Assembly: GCF_000758705.1 (NCBI RefSeq)
Contig: NZ_CP009287.1
Span: 2,108,001-2,172,000 of the forward strand
Source of the DNA: Paenibacillus graminis
GTDB lineage: Bacteria > Bacillota > Bacilli > Paenibacillales > Paenibacillaceae
Length of the DNA: 64,000 nucleotides
Direction of reading: 5' to 3'
Positions 44,163 through 52,959 of this stretch are shown in pieces. Below the pieces are notes generated by a model. That model did not search any database and was not told the origin of the DNA. It was given only the letters and a program-made list of their open reading frames with translations. The position numbers and the translations under genes are program-made. Every line of letters starts with the position of its first letter. Within the stretch, counting starts at the first letter, position 1.

Positions 44163-45368
44163 TCAACCGGTAAGCTGATTCAGTATGAGGGCGGCCGCCC
44201 CGGCGGCGACGGCTGTGTCGCTTAAGCTGCCCTGAGTGAAGCGGACCTTGTATTGCTCCCGGTAATAGGTCCTTTCGAGGGCTGTCCTTGTGGCTTCCTG
44301 AAAGAAAAAATCCGCAGCCGAGAACAGGGGGCCGCCCAGAATGACTTCCTCCGGATGGAGAACATTAATCAGATTGGCCAGACCAATGCCGCAATAGGCC
44401 GCAGCCTGCCCGAATATGCCATTTACCACGGAATCCCCGGCCTGCAACGCTTCAATTAAATGTGCAAATTCAATGTCCTCCGGGCGGTCGGCCAGCTCAC
44501 GGAGCAAGGTGGGTCTGCCGCGTTTCCATTCCTCCCGGGCCTGCATTTCCAGGGTGCGGATAGAAACATAGGATTCCCATGCGCCGGAATTGCCCCCCGG
44601 CACGCTGGAAGGAACGCCGGAGCTCTCAATGATCATCTGGCCGACAGCCCCTTCCGTGTCGATGACACCATAAAGAATCCGGCCTTCGTTCATAATCGCA
44701 GAGCGCAGCCCGATCCCGGCATGGAGATAGAGCAGCTGATGCTGCCGCCGGTCGCCGCTGGCCCAATATTCGCCAAGCAGTGCGGTATTGGCTCCATTAT
44801 CCAGACACACCGGCACATCAAGAAGCTGCTCCAGCCGTTCTCTGACCGGCACCTGCGACCAGCCCGGAGCTGCAAAGCCGGCTGGCTGCAGAATCGTTCC
44901 TTCCTTGCGGTCCAAGGGGCCGACGGCTCCGATACCAAGCCCGATAACTTGGCTGATGTCAATGGAGGTTTGCTCCAGCATGTGCAGCACCTGGGCATGA
45001 ACCGATTCGATCAGGCGTTCCGGCGTGGCATGTTCATCCATAGTCCATGAATATTCATCCAGGAGATTTAGATGGAGATCAGCAAGCACAAGCTTGGAAA
45101 ACGTCCGGGAGATTTCCAGGCCGAAGACATAGCCATAGGTTGGATTAGTTTCATACAGGGTGGGCCGTCTGCCGCCCGTAGATTCCCCGAAGCCTACCTC
45201 CAGCAGCAGGTTCTGGGCAAGCAGCTCGTCAAGAATCCGGGTCAAGGTGCTGACAGTCAGGCCGCTTTCCTCCAGCAGTGTTTGTTTGGATACGGTCCCT
45301 TTTTTTCGGACAGATAAGTACATATCTTTGGTTCTGGAATTAGGAATAAGTTCATGAATAGGCAGCAC
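44163..45368 (-). CDS. ROK-family regulator lacking the zinc motif
   Basis: 401-residue NagC/XylR-type regulator. The N-terminal winged helix (TKDMYLSVRKKGTVSKQTLLEESGLTVSTLTRILDELL) precedes the ROK sugar-kinase fold (FGLEISRTFSKLVLADLH, GLGIGAVGPLD, LDNGANTALLGEYW). The usual zinc site with CxCGxxGCxE is replaced by SSVPGGNSGAWESY: all cysteines are absent. Sugar sensing may thus differ from standard ROK repressors. GTG 45368 follows AAGGAG by 8 bases. It is convergent with the DUF6138-like gene; its targets are not evident. Confidence 0.85.
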   Translation of the reverse strand: MLPIHELIPNSRTKDMYLSVRKKGTVSKQTLLEESGLTVSTLTRILDELLAQNLLLEVGFGESTGGRRPTLYETNPTYGYVFGLEISRTFSKLVLADLHLNLLDEYSWTMDEHATPERLIESVHAQVLHMLEQTSIDISQVIGLGIGAVGPLDRKEGTILQPAGFAAPGWSQVPVRERLEQLLDVPVCLDNGANTALLGEYWASGDRRQHQLLYLHAGIGLRSAIMNEGRILYGVIDTEGAVGQMIIESSGVPSSVPGGNSGAWESYVSIRTLEMQAREEWKRGRPTLLRELADRPEDIEFAHLIEALQAGDSVVNGIFGQAAAYCGIGLANLINVLHPEEVILGGPLFSAADFFFQEATRTALERTYYREQYKVRFTQGSLSDTAVAAGAAALILNQLTG

Positions 45369-45478
45369 AAGGGTCTCTCCTTATTAATAAGTATCCCGAT
45401 CAGGTAAAGAGGTCAATTCTAAACCTGATCTTACAATGACACAAAAAGGAGGGGGCCGCAACTGAACGTTACATTTCA

Positions 45479-45516
45479 GCAAAAGAAGCGCCCCTCCGGC
45501 CATGGCCGGAGGGGCG
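45479..45516 (-). terminator. Terminator of the ABC exporter operon
   Basis: A perfect 28-base palindrome (45489-45516, GC-rich) lies 45 bp after the permease stop on the minus strand and is followed by CTTCTTTTGC. Confidence 0.85.
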
Positions 45517-45561
45517 TGCTGCCCGGTGCAGACGCTGCTTAAGCAGCGCCATCTGATTCAC

Positions 45562-46374
45562 TTACAGCGGCAGGTCCCGCCGCCGGAAGATCTGGATGCC
45601 TGCGGCAAAAGCCGCAAGGCCGATCAGCAGCAGCCAGAGACAAATCTGCGTAACTTCGGCTGTGCCCTGCACAATATGGGCGGGGCGGTAGAAGCTGAAC
45701 AGGGTGAAGTAGCGCAGCACGTCGAGCTTGCCGCTGATTTTGCCTAGCAGGTCGAGTGTGAAGAAGCCGAAAGTGACCACGCCGGAGATTCCAAGTGCCT
45801 TCTTCTCGTCATTGCAGGCGCAGGAGATCAGAAAGCACAGTCCGCCAATAGCAAAAAACAACAGAAAGGCCACTGTATTCAGCTGGGTGAAGCGGCCCAT
45901 GTCGAATTCATATTTGGTGCCGAGAAACCAGCTTTTTCCGGCAAACCCCGACAGCAGGGTAACCGCCAATATAATGAAGAGAGAGGTGACCAGCACCATG
46001 CCTTGCGTGAAGGCCACCTTGCGGCGCGTGGTCGGAGTGGCCAGCAGATAGGCCATGGACCCCCGGTCCACAAGCCGGGCGATTAGCTGGGTGGAGAGCT
46101 GTACGGAGACGATGGACAGGATCAGAACCAGAATAAGCCCGTAATATTCCCCGGAGATAAAAGCCTCGGCGCTTGCGAAGCCGCTGTTCAGCCCGAACGC
46201 ATTGCCTACGCCTTCCGGCATTGCCTTGACCAGTTCATCTATGGCTGCTGTACTGCCGCCCAGACCGGGATACAGCCAGATCATGAACAGCATATAAAAG
46301 GCTGAACCCATGGCGTAATTCAAAATCCCCTTCAAATTGACCCGCATCATTTCTTTATAGAGTGAAAAGTTCAT
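45562..46374 (-). CDS. ABC-2 type exporter permease
   Basis: 270-residue membrane protein with about six segments (for example ISGEYYGLILVLILSIVSVQL, VLVTSLFIILAVTLLSGF, LCFLISCACNDEKKALG, and a C-terminal LLLIGLAAFAAGIQIF). It overlaps the ATPase stop as ATGA, so the two form one exporter. Substrate unknown; such pairs often export peptides or drugs. Likely repressed by the divergent TetR gene. Confidence 0.87.
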   Translation of the reverse strand: MNFSLYKEMMRVNLKGILNYAMGSAFYMLFMIWLYPGLGGSTAAIDELVKAMPEGVGNAFGLNSGFASAEAFISGEYYGLILVLILSIVSVQLSTQLIARLVDRGSMAYLLATPTTRRKVAFTQGMVLVTSLFIILAVTLLSGFAGKSWFLGTKYEFDMGRFTQLNTVAFLLFFAIGGLCFLISCACNDEKKALGISGVVTFGFFTLDLLGKISGKLDVLRYFTLFSFYRPAHIVQGTAEVTQICLWLLLIGLAAFAAGIQIFRRRDLPL

Positions 46375-47264
46375 TCTGCATTCACCTCGCGGTCCCGGTC
46401 ATAATAGTTCATGAAAATGTCCTCCAGATTCTGCGTAGAGATGTCGATGCTGCGTACGGCATATCGGGCCAGCTCCTGTGTAAATGCCGCATAATCGCCC
46501 TGAATGGCGATCCGTACCCGGTTGCCCTCATGCGATTCGACCTGCAGTCCCGAAGCGGCAAACTGCGCGGCATCCTCCTGTGCTGCAAAGACTACTTCAA
46601 ACAGCTTGCGCTGCATGGACTGCAGCTCGTGGATATTTTTGACGGTGACAATCCGGCCGTCCTTGATAATCGCCGCCCGGTCGCAGGTGCGTTCAATCTC
46701 CTGAAAGCTGTGCGAGGACATCAGAAAGGTGGTTCCCGCTGCTTTTTCCTCCAATACCAGCTCAATAAATACCCGCTGCATCAGCGGGTCCAGACCGGAG
46801 GTCGGCTCATCCAGAATAATGAGCTTCGGGCTGTGCATGAAGGCGGCCACAATGCCGACCTTCTGTTTCATGCCTTTGGACATTTTGCGGATCGGTGTGG
46901 CGGCATCGAATTGCAGGCGCTGGATCAGGCGGTCACGCTTGGAGGTGTCCTTCACTCCCTGCATCGAGGTCATGAAATTAAGAAAGCTTGTGCCGGTCAT
47001 ACCGTCGATAAAGTTAATCTCTCCCGGCAGATACCCGGTCAGCTTCTGCACCGTTCCCTGTCCCTTCCAGGCATCGAGCCCGCCGATGGTTACTGAACCA
47101 CGATCCGGCTGCATGAACCCCATAATATGCCGGATGGTTGTGGATTTCCCTGCCCCGTTCGGTCCCAGGAATCCGAACACCTCGCCTTGATGAACTGTGA
47201 ATGATACATTGTCAATGCCTCTGCCATTTGAAAACCGCTTGCTGAGCCCTTCAACCTTCAGCAT
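46371..47264 (-). CDS. ABC exporter ATP-binding protein
   Basis: 297-residue ATPase. Walker A is GPNGAGKST, the Q-loop is near GFMQPD, the signature is KMSKGMKQKVG (a variant of LSGGQ), Walker B is LIILDEPTSGLDP, and the H-loop is SSHSFQEIE. The C-terminal 80 residues are the usual accessory part of CcmA-like ATPases. It drives the overlapping ABC-2 permease. Confidence 0.93.
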   Translation of the reverse strand: MLKVEGLSKRFSNGRGIDNVSFTVHQGEVFGFLGPNGAGKSTTIRHIMGFMQPDRGSVTIGGLDAWKGQGTVQKLTGYLPGEINFIDGMTGTSFLNFMTSMQGVKDTSKRDRLIQRLQFDAATPIRKMSKGMKQKVGIVAAFMHSPKLIILDEPTSGLDPLMQRVFIELVLEEKAAGTTFLMSSHSFQEIERTCDRAAIIKDGRIVTVKNIHELQSMQRKLFEVVFAAQEDAAQFAASGLQVESHEGNRVRIAIQGDYAAFTQELARYAVRSIDISTQNLEDIFMNYYDRDREVNAE

Positions 47265-47286
47265 GACGCCACCTCCGCAACAAATG

Positions 47287-47383
47287 ATGAAATATTATCG
47301 CTTGATTATTTCATATGTTATAATAGTCCCGGGATTACGCGAAGTCAATATAATTATGAAATTATTTATATTTTATATTTCAT
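47287..47383. promoter_or_regulatory. Two matched operators between exporter and TetR genes
   Basis: ATGAAAT-N14-ATTTCAT occurs at 47287-47314 and again at 47356-47383, 69 bases apart, with the same 28-base span. They lie in the divergent promoter region of the ABC exporter and the TetR gene, so they are the probable TetR binding sites. Confidence 0.7.
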
Positions 47384-47432
47384 TATTTTTGGAATAGCAT
47401 ATTTTCTATACAAGCCGCTTAGGAGGACGAAG

Positions 47433-48035
47433 ATGAACGGTTTTGAGAAGAGAGCAGCCCTGATCAAAAATAAAATCATGAAGTCAACGATGGAGCTGCT
47501 GAAGACATGGGAGCTGAAACGTCTGCGAATCGCCGATATTGCCAAGGCGGCAGGGGTGTCCCAGGTGACGATTTATAATTATTTTGGCAGCAAGGAGGCG
47601 CTGATCAGCGAGTCCTTCAAGGATTTTGTGGAGGAATCCCTTCTGGAGTTCGAAGAAGAGATGCGGCAGCAGAAAACCTTGAAGGAGCGGATTACTTATT
47701 TTATTTTTAAGGATAAGGAAACCTACTCTACCCTGGATCCTGCGCTTGTCAAAGAGATCATGTTCGACGATCAGGCCATGTACCAGTATATCCAGCAGCA
47801 GTATGATGACAGGGTCATGCCACTGATGGTCCAAATGGTGGAGGAAGGCAAGGCCAGCGGAGAAATTTCGCAAAAGGTGTCCGTGGAAGCGGTGATGGTG
47901 ATGATCCAGATGTATATCAAGAGCTCCGGGGAAATGCTGGAGAGTGTGGCGAATCATAAGGACAAGGAGAGTTTCCTGGATGAGCTGTTCCATATCTTTT
48001 TCTATGGGCTGTGCGGCCGGGAGCCGGAGGAATAA
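47433..48035 (+). CDS. TetR-family regulator of the ABC exporter
   Basis: 200-residue regulator. HTH at LRIADIAKAAGVSQVTIYNYFGSKEALI (about residues 28-55); helical ligand domain after residue 60. AGGAGG lies before the ATG. It is divergent from the exporter genes across a 168-bp region holding two matched palindromes. Confidence 0.88.
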   Translation: MNGFEKRAALIKNKIMKSTMELLKTWELKRLRIADIAKAAGVSQVTIYNYFGSKEALISESFKDFVEESLLEFEEEMRQQKTLKERITYFIFKDKETYSTLDPALVKEIMFDDQAMYQYIQQQYDDRVMPLMVQMVEEGKASGEISQKVSVEAVMVMIQMYIKSSGEMLESVANHKDKESFLDELFHIFFYGLCGREPEE

Positions 48036-48164
48036 GGAAGAGGCCTCTAGCGTGTGGAGTGCGGGGTTAACATGAAACAGGAAAAGCTGAAGCGGCTCCG
48101 GCTGAACAGGTACATCTGTTGACAGGCAGCCGGAGACCGCACCGGCCGGAAGGCCCGATCCGGG

Positions 48165-48620
48165 TTAGAGCAGGGTTTTAAAGCTATGGCGGATGACATC
48201 GCCGCGGCTGATAATGCCGACAAGGACCCGGTTCCGCTCGACCGGGACTTTTTTGATCTGTTTTTTGCCGAGAATGGTTGCAATTCTTTCAATATCTTCG
48301 TCCCAGGGAACGGTGATGACCTTCTTCTTGGCGATTGCCATTACATTCAGGTCCAGCAGTCTGCGGGTACGCTCCTCGAACTCCTCATTATCACCCACGA
48401 ATACATTGATCTGAAAAAAAGAATCGACGATCAGATCTTCATGTCTGCCGATATAACGCATGATATCCCCATCGCTTAAATAGGCGACAATTTCATTTCT
48501 ATCATTGACCACAGGCATGCCGCTGATCCGGAACTGAATACAGCGTTCGATAAAGGTCCGCACCGTATCGGCTTCCTTGACTTTGTATACTTGCCTGATC
48601 ATAAATTCATGAGCTTTCAT
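48165..48620 (-). CDS. Two-CBS-domain protein
   Basis: 151-residue protein made of two tandem CBS domains: residues about 1-65 (FRISGMPVVNDRNEIVAYLSDGDI) and 80-145 (KKVPVERNRVLVGIISRGDVIR). CBS pairs bind adenosyl nucleotides and sense energy state. GGAGGG before ATG 48620 decides the start; an upstream in-frame start at 48731 has none. Divergent from a MarR gene across a palindromic operator. Confidence 0.85.
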   Translation of the reverse strand: MKAHEFMIRQVYKVKEADTVRTFIERCIQFRISGMPVVNDRNEIVAYLSDGDIMRYIGRHEDLIVDSFFQINVFVGDNEEFEERTRRLLDLNVMAIAKKKVITVPWDEDIERIATILGKKQIKKVPVERNRVLVGIISRGDVIRHSFKTLL

Positions 48621-48655
48621 AATGTCCCTCCACAGCTTATCATTCCGGAAAATAA

Positions 48656-48691
48656 CTTGTATAATGAAAGTATATACTTGTATTATACAAG
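48656..48691. promoter_or_regulatory. MarR-type operator between CBS and MarR genes
   Basis: CTTGTATTATACAAG (48677-48691) is a perfect 15-base palindrome. An imperfect copy, CTTGTATAATGAAAG, starts 21 bases upstream at 48656, which is two helical turns. Both overlap likely promoter positions of the two divergent genes. Confidence 0.72.
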
Positions 48692-48755
48692 CGGGGATGG
48701 TAATGTCAATGATCATAATATATAGATTCAACTTGAGAAGAAAGGATACAACTTC

Positions 48756-49190
48756 ATGAACAATACAGTTGACGTCATTGAACTGGAAATGGCGATTCTG
48801 GTGCGCCGCCTGGTTTCAATGACCACTTATAAAAAAATCGGCAACCTGGACCGCTCCGCCTATCTGCTGCTGTATCAAATCGACTCCCACGGCTCGGCCG
48901 GGGTGAAGGCGCTGTCCGATGAATTCCACTTGGATATTTCCACGGTCAGCAGACAGGCGGCAGCGCTTGAGCAAAAAGGGTATGTAAGGCGTATCCCTGA
49001 CCCGGTTGACGGGCGGGCTTATTCGCTGGAGATGACGGAAGCGGGCCTCGAAGTGCTGAACGAGAACAAGAAGGCGCGGCAGGACAGCATCGGCAAAATG
49101 CTCAGCAGCTGGAGCGAGGGGGAACGTGTGATTTTTGGAGAATTATTGCGGAAATTTAATGCGGCCATTCTTGAAGAAGCATCAGAATAA
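48756..49190 (+). CDS. MarR-family regulator (first of three)
   Basis: 144-residue winged-helix regulator: VKALSDEFHLDISTVSRQAAALEQKGYVRRIPDPVDGRAYSLEMT is the HTH and wing, with the DxRxxxL-type wing as DGRAYSLEMT. AAAGGA precedes the ATG. Probable repressor of itself and of the CBS gene via the palindrome at 48656-48691. Confidence 0.88.
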   Translation: MNNTVDVIELEMAILVRRLVSMTTYKKIGNLDRSAYLLLYQIDSHGSAGVKALSDEFHLDISTVSRQAAALEQKGYVRRIPDPVDGRAYSLEMTEAGLEVLNENKKARQDSIGKMLSSWSEGERVIFGELLRKFNAAILEEASE

Positions 49191-49278
49191 GACGAGCCTG
49201 CCCCTGTGCGCGGCGATTTTTTTTACGAAGCGTTTAGGCTATAATTACTAATGATAATTGAGCATATGAGGTGTACCG

Positions 49279-49752
49279 ATGACAGACGAAATGGACAGCT
49301 ATGAGAATATTGATGCTTTAATTGAAGCGTTCCAGCAATTTTCCCGGTTGAACTGGCGCAGGAACTCCATATCCAGTCTGAAGCCAAGCGAGCTCCGGAT
49401 GCTGGTATCGATCAGACAGGGAAATGAACGGGAGGGCAGAAAAGGACAGACCGTCTCCGACCTCAGCAAGCAGCTTAAGGTTACTTCTCCCACGGTTACC
49501 CAAATGGTCAATAGTCTGATTTCCCAAGGATACGCCCTCCGCACTACAGATGCCCAGGACCGCCGGATCAGCGAGATTACGCTGACGGACCGGGGGGAGC
49601 GCCTGGCAGAGCTGGTGATGGTGAGAACTCATGAAACCTTTAAAGGAATGATTGATTATCTGGGCAAGGAGCCGAGCGACACCCTTAGGCAGCTGTTGAA
49701 CGGCGTCTATGAATATTTTGAACAGTTGAACAACCGGCAGGACGAATTTTAA
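49279..49752 (+). CDS. MarR-family regulator (second of three)
   Basis: 157-residue winged-helix protein with HTH VSDLSKQLKVTSPTVTQMVNSLISQGY and wing DAQDRRISEITLTDRGE. GAGGTG before the ATG. It is convergent with the DHA2 exporter gene that follows; its effector and targets are unknown. Confidence 0.87.
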   Translation: MTDEMDSYENIDALIEAFQQFSRLNWRRNSISSLKPSELRMLVSIRQGNEREGRKGQTVSDLSKQLKVTSPTVTQMVNSLISQGYALRTTDAQDRRISEITLTDRGERLAELVMVRTHETFKGMIDYLGKEPSDTLRQLLNGVYEYFEQLNNRQDEF

Positions 49753-49764
49753 CCCCCGCATATA

Positions 49765-49809
49765 TGAAAAAGAGATGTCCCGCAGCTTACGCTGTTGAGG
49801 GACATCTCT
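49765..49809 (-). terminator. Terminator of the DHA2 exporter gene
   Basis: AGAGATGTCCC (49771-49781) pairs with GGGACATCTCT (49799-49809); on the minus strand it is followed by TTTTT and lies 22 bp after the stop. Inner GCAGC/GCTGT also pair. Confidence 0.85.
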
Positions 49810-49831
49810 CCCGAAAGACTGCCATCCTTGC

Positions 49832-51463
49832 TTATTGCACAGCAGGCGCCTGTTCCTTCAGCTTGCTGTCTGCCGCTTTTTCCCCGGCTTTGATCTCTGT
49901 TCTCGCTTCGCCCGACCGCAGCGGAATCTCTTTGAGGAATACTACCAGAAGTGCCGCAATAACCAGAAGCGCTGTACCGCTAAGGAATACAACTGTCAAG
50001 GAATCGCTCAGAGCGGACCGCAGCATCTCAATCAGCTGGTTGAACAGAGGCTGGATCTGTTCAGGCAGTGTAGCATGCAGCTCCTTCAGCTTGGGCTGAT
50101 CCAGCAGCATTTGCGGATTCATAAATGCCGACAGCTGCCGGGCGGATTCCGCATCAAGTTTGGACATATCGGGACCCTGTCCGGAGCTGACCGCGTTCTC
50201 CAGCTTATGCGACAAGGTTGTGTTCATGACCGTGCCCATAATAGTAATGCCGATCGTGCCGCCCAGGTTGCGGAACAGCGTGGAGGTTGCAGTAGCGACA
50301 CCCAGCATGGCTGGTGCAACTGCATTTTGCACGGTCAATGTAAATACCGGCATGGCAAGCCCCAGACCAATCCCGAAGATGATCATGCTGGCCACGGCCA
50401 TTGCAATACTGTTCATAAAGGCCATGATAAGCATCGCCGCGACCATAAACGGCATGCCGATCAGGGCATAACGCTTGTATTTTCCCGATTTGGAAATCCA
50501 GCGGCCGACCAGTGTGCTCAGCACAATCATCATCAGGGACATCGGCATATTGATGAAGCCGGAATTGGTAGGCGATACACCTTCCACGCCCTGCACGAAA
50601 AACGGCAGATAGATCATAGCGCCCATCATGCCGGCGTTCATCAGGAAGCCGATAATCATCGACAGGGAAATAATCGAATTTTTGAACAGCGAGAGCGGCA
50701 GCACCGGGCTTTTGGCTTTTCGCTCAACCAGAATAAGAATGACCGCGAAGACCACCGCTGCTGCGAACAGGCTGAGAATTTGCGGCGACCCCCAGTCATA
50801 TTGTGTGCCTGCCCAGGAGAATCCGAGCAGCAGGGCCACAATGCTCAGCGAGAGGAAGACCGATCCCAGATAGTCGATAGACTCGGAAGCGGCGCGTGTT
50901 GTTTTGGGAAACATTCTCCAGATCATAACAAAGGCCACGATGCCCAGCGGCAGGAAGATCCAGAAGATCCATTTCCAGGCCATATGGTCAATCATGAAGC
51001 CCCCGAGGGTAGGCCCGATGACGCTGGAGAATCCGAACATTGCCATCATAATTCCCGTCCACTTGGCTCTTTCCCTTGGAGCAAACAAATCCCCTACGGC
51101 AGTTACAGTCGCGGACATCAGAATCCCGCCGCCGATCCCCTGAATTCCGCGGTAAGTGATCATTTGAAAGATGTCGGCCGACAGTCCCGACAGGAAAGCC
51201 CCGATTACGAAAATAATAATCCCGGCAAGCAGGAACGGTTTTCGTCCATAAATGTCGGACAGCTTGCCGACAAGCACGGTGGCGATCGTGGAGGTGAGCA
51301 TGTAGATGGTGATGACCCAGGTGTAATGCTCAATTCCTCCGAGCATCGCAATAATGCGCGGCATCGCGGTGCCCACAATCGTCTGATTGATTGCCGCGAA
51401 AAACATGGCTGCCATTAATGCGATCATGATGGTAACTTTTTTCTTTTGCGTGAGATGCTCCAC
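49832..51463 (-). CDS. DHA2-type multidrug exporter
   Basis: 543-residue major facilitator protein with about 14 membrane segments. Motifs include FFAAINQTIVGTAMPRI, motif A GKLSDIYGRKPFLLAG and motif C-like GFSSVIGPTLGGFM. GTG 51463 follows AGAGGAA. The gene is divergent from a MarR gene (51680) across a region with a 21-base palindrome, so MarR control is likely. Confidence 0.9.
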   Translation of the reverse strand: MEHLTQKKKVTIMIALMAAMFFAAINQTIVGTAMPRIIAMLGGIEHYTWVITIYMLTSTIATVLVGKLSDIYGRKPFLLAGIIIFVIGAFLSGLSADIFQMITYRGIQGIGGGILMSATVTAVGDLFAPRERAKWTGIMMAMFGFSSVIGPTLGGFMIDHMAWKWIFWIFLPLGIVAFVMIWRMFPKTTRAASESIDYLGSVFLSLSIVALLLGFSWAGTQYDWGSPQILSLFAAAVVFAVILILVERKAKSPVLPLSLFKNSIISLSMIIGFLMNAGMMGAMIYLPFFVQGVEGVSPTNSGFINMPMSLMMIVLSTLVGRWISKSGKYKRYALIGMPFMVAAMLIMAFMNSIAMAVASMIIFGIGLGLAMPVFTLTVQNAVAPAMLGVATATSTLFRNLGGTIGITIMGTVMNTTLSHKLENAVSSGQGPDMSKLDAESARQLSAFMNPQMLLDQPKLKELHATLPEQIQPLFNQLIEMLRSALSDSLTVVFLSGTALLVIAALLVVFLKEIPLRSGEARTEIKAGEKAADSKLKEQAPAVQ

Positions 51464-51513
51464 AATGATTCCTCTCCTTAATTCTAATTAGGTAGCCAAA
51501 CTATCTTTTATTC

Positions 51514-51534
51514 TTTTATGTATCATACATAAAA
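51514..51534. promoter_or_regulatory. Perfect 21-base palindrome between exporter and MarR genes
   Basis: TTTTATGTAT-C-ATACATAAAA covers 51514-51534, centred about 60 bp before the exporter start and 155 bp before the MarR start. It is a probable operator for the MarR protein encoded at 51680. TAGGTAG also occurs at about 51489 and 51609. Confidence 0.65.
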
Positions 51535-51679
51535 TAAAAGCATAGTACAACTAAATATTTTATTAAATTTAATGAATTCCGGGCGGGTTTTTCTTGATTT
51601 TTATAAAATAGGTAGGTAATCTAAATAAAATGAGGTTGTTTTCCGTCCTCTGCTCCCAACCATTAACCGGAGGTGCCCT

Positions 51680-52198
51680 ATGGATACCCAGGACAGTCAA
51701 GAGAGAAAGCTGCTCATTGCACTGGAAAATATAAAACGTCTGACTATGCGTCCCCAACTGTTTGCCTCCATTCCGCGTGCGGAATTTTTGACAATGTTCG
51801 TGATTAATGCCAGCATGCAAAAAGCGGAGCAGGAGAAGCAATCCTGCCCAGGGGTGATGATCTCCAAATTAAGCGAGCTGCTCCAGATCAGCAGGCCTAC
51901 CGCTTCGCAAATGATCAGCAGCATGGAAGAGAAAGGATATACCCGGCGGGTGATGTCCACCTCGGACCGCAGAGTGATCTATATTTGTCTAACGGAGAAA
52001 GGCCAGGCCGTTCTGCAGATGAATTTGGCCCGTTATTCCGGTGTTCTAAATGAGATCATCGAGAAAGTGGGCCGGAAGGAAATCGATCAGCTGATTTTTC
52101 TGTGCGACCGGTTCCAGGAAGTGGTGAACGAAGTGAAGCCCCGGCTGCTCGATAATCTTCAGTCCGTTGAGGAGCAGCCTGTCGAAGAGCCGGTGTAG
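51680..52198 (+). CDS. MarR-family regulator (third of three)
   Basis: 172-residue winged-helix protein: HTH ISKLSELLQISRPTASQMISSMEEKGYTRR and wing STSDRRVIYICLTEKG. CCGGAGG precedes the ATG. Divergent from the DHA2 exporter, and the most likely repressor of it. Confidence 0.88.
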   Translation: MDTQDSQERKLLIALENIKRLTMRPQLFASIPRAEFLTMFVINASMQKAEQEKQSCPGVMISKLSELLQISRPTASQMISSMEEKGYTRRVMSTSDRRVIYICLTEKGQAVLQMNLARYSGVLNEIIEKVGRKEIDQLIFLCDRFQEVVNEVKPRLLDNLQSVEEQPVEEPV

Positions 52199-52229
52199 CT
52201 GTACAGTTGCTTTGATTTGCGAGAGCTTG

Positions 52230-52325
52230 AGGGAGATTGGTAGAGATTAGGTGGATTAGGTGGTGGGATTAGGTGAGCTTGGGTGAGCCTAAGTGAGCTT
52301 GGACGAGCTTAAGAAAGCTTGAGAG
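52230..52325. repeat. Degenerate short tandem repeats
   Basis: GATTAGGTG-like units pass into GTGAGCTTGG-like units of about 11 bp, all between the third MarR gene and its terminator. Probably slippage-generated filler. Confidence 0.5.
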
Positions 52326-52334
52326 AAGTTCGGA

Positions 52335-52367
52335 ACCCTGAGAGGGTTATATCCCCTCGGGGTTTTT
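52335..52367 (+). terminator. Terminator of the third MarR gene
   Basis: ACCCTGAGAGGG pairs with CCCCTCGGGGT with one bulged base, followed by TTTTTG. Confidence 0.8.
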
Positions 52368-52959
52368 GTATAGAAAGTGAAAGACCCCAGCCCCTCTAAT
52401 CATTTATATCCTAAACCGTCCCGCCTTCATGGAAGTCATTGGTGCCGGCTTGGCAAGTAGGTAATTGGTAATCCTGTGGTGAGCATTTTTTCTTGATTTT
52501 TTGAAGAGGGCAGGGTGAGGACGCTGCGGAACATAGAGGGGGCGGCCGCTTTCAGTTTGTCGTCTTCTCTATACAGAAGATTGATTGAGACAAACGGCGG
52601 CGGGCAGAAATTTAATGGAGGGTAAGCACGTAGCCCCACTGAACGGTGAAACCCTTGATAGAGAGTTTCTGGGCTACGGAGTGAAATGAGAGGTATAAAT
52701 ACCTCTGAATTCGGGGTTTTTGGCTATCGCGGATTCAGCTGGTGCAGCTGATTTAAGTGTCCTTTTTTACAACTAAGGACAATCAATTGAAAGAGCTGTT
52801 GGTCTGCAGCAGCAATCCCTCAGGCTGTGGCAGTCCAGCCCCCGGGGTCTTCCCACAATGTAACCGGGCGGGGTGCCTGCATCCTGCACCTCCCAAAAGT
52901 CACAGTGAAAAGGCTGAACATCCCTTATCATAGGAGAAACCCAATTAGCATGGGAAGGG
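52368..52959. other. Gene-free region with several hairpins
   Basis: No convincing gene over about 590 bp. GTAGCCC and GGGCTAC (52631-52677) form a long-range stem, then AGAGGTAT-AA-ATACCTCT (52690-52707) forms a tight hairpin followed by GGGGTTTTTGG. A leftward frame at 52773-53351 runs antisense to the GNAT gene and lacks a ribosome site. Confidence 0.45.

Noticed and set aside
49835..51418. Long rightward open frame antisense to the DHA2 exporter
   Set aside because: Rich in His, Asn and Gln, typical for antisense of a membrane protein gene; no ribosome site.
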